A stretch of DNA of 7,923 bases from contig CALCXL010000859.1 in the NCBI GenBank assembly GCA_937907595.1, positions 1 through 7,923 of the forward strand, given 5' to 3'. The notes beneath the pieces were generated by a model that worked only from the letters and a program-made list of their open reading frames with translations, had not been told where the DNA came from and searched no databases. Shown one piece after another: positions 5,629 through 7,923 of the stretch (positions within the stretch are counted from its first letter, which is position 1; every line of letters begins with the position of its first letter). This DNA comes from an uncultured Pseudomonadota bacterium (GTDB lineage: Bacteria > Myxococcota_A > UBA796 > UBA9615). The position numbers were made by a program, and so were the translations under genes.

Positions 5629-5934
5629 TCAGCCCTCTCGTAGAAAGTCGATGCGGAAGAGCACCGGCCCCATCGGCGTCACGCGGTGGGCCTGCCGGGG
5701 AGCGATCACCCCATCGACCCCCGGGCGGAGCACCTGCTCGAGGGTCGCGCCGTCCTCGCCCTCCAGCGTGTAGCGGAGCTCCCCCTCCTCCACGACGATC
5801 AGCCCCCAGGTGCCCGCCTTCGTTCGGTGCGCCCGCTTCAGCCGCTTGGGCAGGCTCTTCTGGTTGAAGGGACCCACGCCGCCGTAGCGGGTGGCGGTCT
5901 CGGGGAGCACGGGGGCGACGAGGGGGTCGGGCAT
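5629..5934 (-). CDS. DUF1971 small cupin (YeaR/TehB N-terminal type)
   Basis: 101 residues from the ATG at 5934. The protein follows the DUF1971 pattern along its whole length: LKRAHRTKAGTWGLIVVEEG (32-51), RYTLEGEDG, LRPGVDGVIAPRQAHRVTPM (69-88), and VLFRIDFLRE at the end. H36 and H83 are the conserved histidines expected at the small cupin barrel's site. In the known family this domain stands alone (E. coli YeaR, induced by nitrate) or precedes the methyltransferase of some TehB tellurite-resistance proteins. The biochemical function is not settled, so I give no gene symbol. It converges with the STAS-like gene (27 bp between stops) and diverges from the acetyltransferase with 65 bp between starts. 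No strong Shine-Dalgarno is visible, and an out-of-frame ATG lies just upstream. Confidence 0.85.
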   Translation of the reverse strand: MPDPLVAPVLPETATRYGGVGPFNQKSLPKRLKRAHRTKAGTWGLIVVEEGELRYTLEGEDGATLEQVLRPGVDGVIAPRQAHRVTPMGPVLFRIDFLREG

Positions 5935-5987
5935 GCCGACACCATGCCTGGGCGGGCGCCCCCTGTCCGTGGTTCGCCGGGTCGCGT

Positions 5988-5993
5988 TACCCT
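5988..5993 (+). promoter_or_regulatory. possible -10 element for a leaderless transcript
   Basis: TACCCT at 5988-5993 fits TAnnnT and ends six bases before the GTG start at 6000, the spacing typical of leaderless genes. No good Shine-Dalgarno lies before this GTG, and only a poor -35 (CTGTCC, 5963-5968) is found upstream. Confidence 0.35.
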
Positions 5994-5999
5994 GATGGG

Positions 6000-6509
6000 G
6001 TGATCGCGCTCCGCCCCCTGCACCCCGACGACTCCTTCGAGGAGATCACCGACCTGCTCCACCGGGCCTACGCCCCCCTCGCCGCGCAGGGCATGGCCTA
6101 CCTGGCGACCCACCAGGGGGCCGACGTCACCCGCGACCGCTGCGCCCGCGGGGAGACCTGGTTGGCCGTGGAGGGGGAGCGCATCGTGGGCACGATCACC
6201 CTGGAGCCTCCGCCGGCCCAGGTGCACCCCACCGCCGGCGGCGACTTCTACGACCAGCCCGGCATCGCCCACTTCGGCCAGTTCGCGGTGGACCCGGCGC
6301 TGAAGGGGGAGGGCCTGGGCGGGCGGCTGATGGACCGCATCGAGTCGCGGGCCGCGGCGCTGGGCGCCTGCGAGCTGGCGCTGGACACGTCCGTGCATGC
6401 CCACGGCCTGATCGCCATGTACGAGCGCCGCGGCTACCGCCTCGTCGACACCATCGACTGGCGGCCGGCTGTCAACTACCCGAGCGTGGTGCTGAGCAAG
6501 GCGCTGTGA
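6000..6509 (+). CDS. GNAT family N-acetyltransferase
   Basis: 169 residues from the GTG at 6000. The nearby ATG at 5995 runs into TGA after two codons, so it is not the start. The fold is a standard GNAT: N-terminal strand and helices (IALRPLHPDDSFEEITDLLH), the strand ETWLAVEGERIVGTITLEP (52-70), motif A at 92-120 with the acetyl-CoA pyrophosphate loop KGEGLGGRL (102-110), and the motif B signature MYERRGYR (140-147). It transfers an acetyl group from acetyl-CoA to an amine. The substrate cannot be read from sequence; small molecules, protein N-termini or antibiotics are all possible. The gene stands alone, divergent from the DUF1971 cupin and followed by a long non-coding stretch. Translation may be leaderless. 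Confidence 0.9.
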   Translation: MIALRPLHPDDSFEEITDLLHRAYAPLAAQGMAYLATHQGADVTRDRCARGETWLAVEGERIVGTITLEPPPAQVHPTAGGDFYDQPGIAHFGQFAVDPALKGEGLGGRLMDRIESRAAALGACELALDTSVHAHGLIAMYERRGYRLVDTIDWRPAVNYPSVVLSKAL

Positions 6510-6620
6510 GAGCCCGGGCCGCGGCAGCGCGCCAGGTCCCCGAGTTGGTTCAAGCACGGCGTGGAGCCCCTGAACGGACCTGAGCCGCTGATCTGCTGAT
6601 CGCGAGCCGCGGCCGGGGGG

Positions 6621-6638
6621 GCGACTCCGCGGGGTCGC
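6621..6638. repeat. inverted repeat, 9-bp arms with one G-T wobble
   Basis: GCGACTCCG and CGGGGTCGC abut and are complementary at eight of nine positions, with the ninth a possible G-U pair. As RNA this would fold into a stem of about seven pairs with a CGCG-type loop. No T-run follows on the plus strand. Confidence 0.6.
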
Positions 6639-6698
6639 CAGGCGTGGCCTGATCGGCCGGCTGGACCGCGGGGACGAGCACAGCTGCGCTGCCCCCTG

Positions 6699-6719
6699 CG
6701 GAGGGCGCCCCCCCCTCCG
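6699..6719. repeat. perfect 7-bp inverted repeat with 7-nt C-rich loop
   Basis: CGGAGGG (6699-6705) and CCCTCCG (6713-6719) are exact complements around CGCCCCC. It is followed by AAATGGG on the plus strand, so it lacks the U-tract of an intrinsic terminator. It may still stop or stabilise a transcript from the acetyltransferase side. Confidence 0.6.
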
Positions 6720-6725
6720 AAATGG

Positions 6726-6738
6726 GACAGCAGCTGTC
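6726..6738. promoter_or_regulatory. possible operator-like dyad GACAG-CAG-CTGTC
   Basis: A 13-bp dyad with 5-bp arms lies seven bases after the preceding inverted repeat and 161 bp before the AAA gene start. Such a compact dyad could bind a dimeric repressor; there is no further support. Confidence 0.25.
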
Positions 6739-6899
6739 GTATGCCCCGTGCACCCTCGGGATGTTCCGCTCCCCCTGCGTATCCCCAGGTGAGCGACGAC
6801 CGACGCGGAAGGCGCCTGGTTTCCCAGACCGACGCCTCGCCGTAACGCAGGAACCAACCCGGGAGCACCCGCCCCCACTCGACCCGAGAGACCCAGATC

Positions 6900-7923
6900 A
6901 TGGCCCGAACCACCGCCCGCCCCGCCCTCTTCGCCTCCGACCTCGACTACCTGCAGCACGAGCACCACTGGATGGACCTTCGCGCCCGCCGCCTCGCGGC
7001 CGAGCGCAGCATCGACGACAAGCGGGAGGGCCGGATCCAGCGCTCCCACCGGTACAACCCGGACGAGGACGACAAGCCGTCCGCCGCCACGCTCGCGCGC
7101 CGGCTCCCCCGGATGAAGCGGGAGGAGGAGGCCCTGCGCCAGACCATCGACGGCCGCTTGGCGCGTCACGAGGCCGAAGAGCAGCCCCTGGCCATCCAGC
7201 GGCTGTCGGCGCTGCACGGCCTGGACGAGTTCGAGCGCACCGTCCTGCTCCGCTCCGCGGGTCCGGCCCTGGAGCGTCGCTTCGAGCAGGTGCTGGAGCG
7301 CGTCGACGACCTGTCCCACGGCAGCCTGTCGGTGGACACCGCGTTCACGTTCGCCGAGCTCGATCTGCAGGGACGTGTGGCGCGTCGGCAGGCCTTCTCC
7401 GCCCAGGCGGCGCTGCGCGCCCACGACCTGGTGCAGGTCCACGTCAGCGGCCGCTACTGCGCGCCCGACGACCTGCTCTCCGCCAGCCTCGCCATCACCG
7501 GCCGGACCCTGGACCTGCTGCTGGGCAGCGATGCCCTGGGCGACGAGTTCCTGGAGTTCTCGTCGCTGGAGGACCCGCGCGCCCGCCTCGATCAGGTGGT
7601 GCTGCCCGACCGCGACAAGGCCCGCATCCTCTCGGTGGTGGAGAACCACGACCTGTACCTGCAGAAGCGCCGCGACTGGGGCTTCGACGAGACCATCCGC
7701 TACGGCCGCGGCGCCCTCATGCTCTTCCACGGCGCGTCGGGCACCGGCAAGACCATGACCGCTCACGCCGTCGCCGACCACCTGGGCCGCAAGGTGCTCA
7801 ACGTCGACATCCCGACCTTCATCGAGGCCAACGAGTCCATGCGCTTCCTGCCGGGGCTGTTCCGGGAGACCCGGCTGCACAACGCGATCCTCTTCTTCGA
7901 CGAGTGCGAGGCGCTGTTCGAGA
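6900..7923 (+). CDS. AAA family ATPase, N-terminal part (3' end outside window)
   Basis: 341 codons are visible and the frame runs off the right edge. The ATG at 6900 is the only start available after the in-frame TAA at 6843; a weak GAGAG precedes it. Residues 12-105 are highly charged and helical, probably coiled coil (LDYLQHEHHWMDLRARR ... LPRMKREEEALRQTIDGRL). Residues 110-205 (LHGLDEFERTVLLRSAGPAL ... ARRQAFSAQAALRAHDLVQV) resemble the winged-helix region seen before the AAA core in a group of bacterial ATPases that includes those of extracellular contractile injection systems. The AAA core begins near 250: Walker A GASGTGKT (278-285) and Walker B ILFFDE (330-335). Family members act as hexameric unfoldases or remodelling ATPases. 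Arginine finger and sensor residues would lie beyond the window, so activity cannot be judged. Role and partners are unknown. Confidence 0.88.
   Translation, partial: MARTTARPALFASDLDYLQHEHHWMDLRARRLAAERSIDDKREGRIQRSHRYNPDEDDKPSAATLARRLPRMKREEEALRQTIDGRLARHEAEEQPLAIQRLSALHGLDEFERTVLLRSAGPALERRFEQVLERVDDLSHGSLSVDTAFTFAELDLQGRVARRQAFSAQAALRAHDLVQVHVSGRYCAPDDLLSASLAITGRTLDLLLGSDALGDEFLEFSSLEDPRARLDQVVLPDRDKARILSVVENHDLYLQKRRDWGFDETIRYGRGALMLFHGASGTGKTMTAHAVADHLGRKVLNVDIPTFIEANESMRFLPGLFRETRLHNAILFFDECEALFE

Larger units (their letters stand above)
6510..6899. other. 390-bp intergenic stretch with inverted repeats, no credible gene
   Basis: Neither strand carries a convincing gene. A minus-strand ORF through here has no recognisable domain and reads into the acetyltransferase. 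Structures seen are: GAGCCGC at 6582-6588 and 6604-6610 flanking a repeated CTGATC (6588-6593, 6596-6601); a near-perfect hairpin at 6621-6638; GGCC/GGCC around TGATC at 6646-6658; a perfect 7-bp stem CGGAGGG/CCCTCCG at 6699-6719; and GACAG/CTGTC around CAG at 6726-6738. No clear promoter for the AAA gene was found. A TAA in the AAA reading frame at 6843-6845 limits that gene to its ATG at 6900. Confidence 0.7.

Noticed and set aside
6541..6556. GGTTCAAG as a tRNA T-loop
   Set aside because: The flanking bases do not pair as a T-stem, and no acceptor, D or anticodon arms are found nearby.
6540..6599. Short plus-strand reading frame ending PSWFKHGVEPLNGPEPLIC as a gene remnant
   Set aside because: It is only a few codons long without a start or known domain. 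The GVEPL-like wording resembles common spurious translations, so I could not support a pseudogene call.
6476..6913. A 145-codon minus-strand open frame in the long intergenic stretch
   Set aside because: It shows no domain, overlaps the ends of two confident genes on the other strand, and has the Gly/Arg-rich composition of a spurious frame.
5838..7880. A 680-codon open frame on the minus strand across the cupin, acetyltransferase and AAA genes
   Set aside because: It has no recognisable domain, is low in complexity, and lies antisense to two genes with clear motifs. Long antisense frames are expected with GC-rich third positions.

Overview
The window is GC-rich throughout, with strong G/C at third codon positions and long spurious antisense ORFs. 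It carries ordinary bacterial chromosomal genes of deltaproteobacterial or myxobacterial flavour: multihaem c-type cytochromes, a soluble hybrid histidine kinase with a STAS-like partner, and a cold-shock-like protein with a lysine/alanine-rich linker. Myxococcota or a relative is my inference from composition and gene types; no marker gene proves it. I see no rRNA, tRNA, CRISPR array, insertion sequence or phage structural gene.

Layout. (1) Positions 1-1871, plus strand: three overlapping electron-transfer genes. They are the C-terminal part of a c-type cytochrome (open at the left edge), a four-helix membrane protein with histidines placed as in b-haem proteins, and a dihaem c-type lipoprotein. 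The stop/start overlaps (ATGA, TGATG) suggest one translationally coupled membrane/periplasmic module. (2) 1888-2703, minus strand: a MenH-like alpha/beta hydrolase, convergent with the cytochromes. (3) 2704-2808: a short divergent intergenic region with the best sigma70-type promoter of the window, directed at the next gene. (4) 2809-3357, plus: a three-part protein with a degenerate cold-shock/OB-like N-terminus, a polyproline plus Lys/Ala/Pro linker, and a C-terminus like the Tudor-like tail of UvrD/PcrA helicases. (5) 3492-5601, plus: a soluble HAMP-like/PAS/HisKA/HATPase/REC hybrid kinase overlapping by 8 bp a small STAS/SEC14-like protein. (6) 5629-5934, minus: a DUF1971 (YeaR/TehB N-terminal type) small cupin. 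(7) 6000-6509, plus: a GNAT acetyltransferase, possibly leaderless. (8) 6510-6899: 390 bp without a credible gene but with several inverted repeats. (9) 6900-7923, plus: the N-terminal half of an AAA ATPase with a charged coiled-coil start and a winged-helix-like segment, cut at the right edge just after Walker B.

How they fit together. The cytochrome trio is a plausible path from a membrane quinol or b-haem site to periplasmic or surface c-haems, and a menaquinone-biosynthesis-type hydrolase next door is compatible with that, but no direct link is shown. The kinase and STAS protein form a probable signalling pair. The most unusual items are the cold-shock-like/linker/Tudor-like protein, the compact cytochrome cassette, the kinase-STAS pair and the truncated AAA protein, whose context lies outside the window. 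I did not find convincing evidence of a complete new defence or mobile system here.
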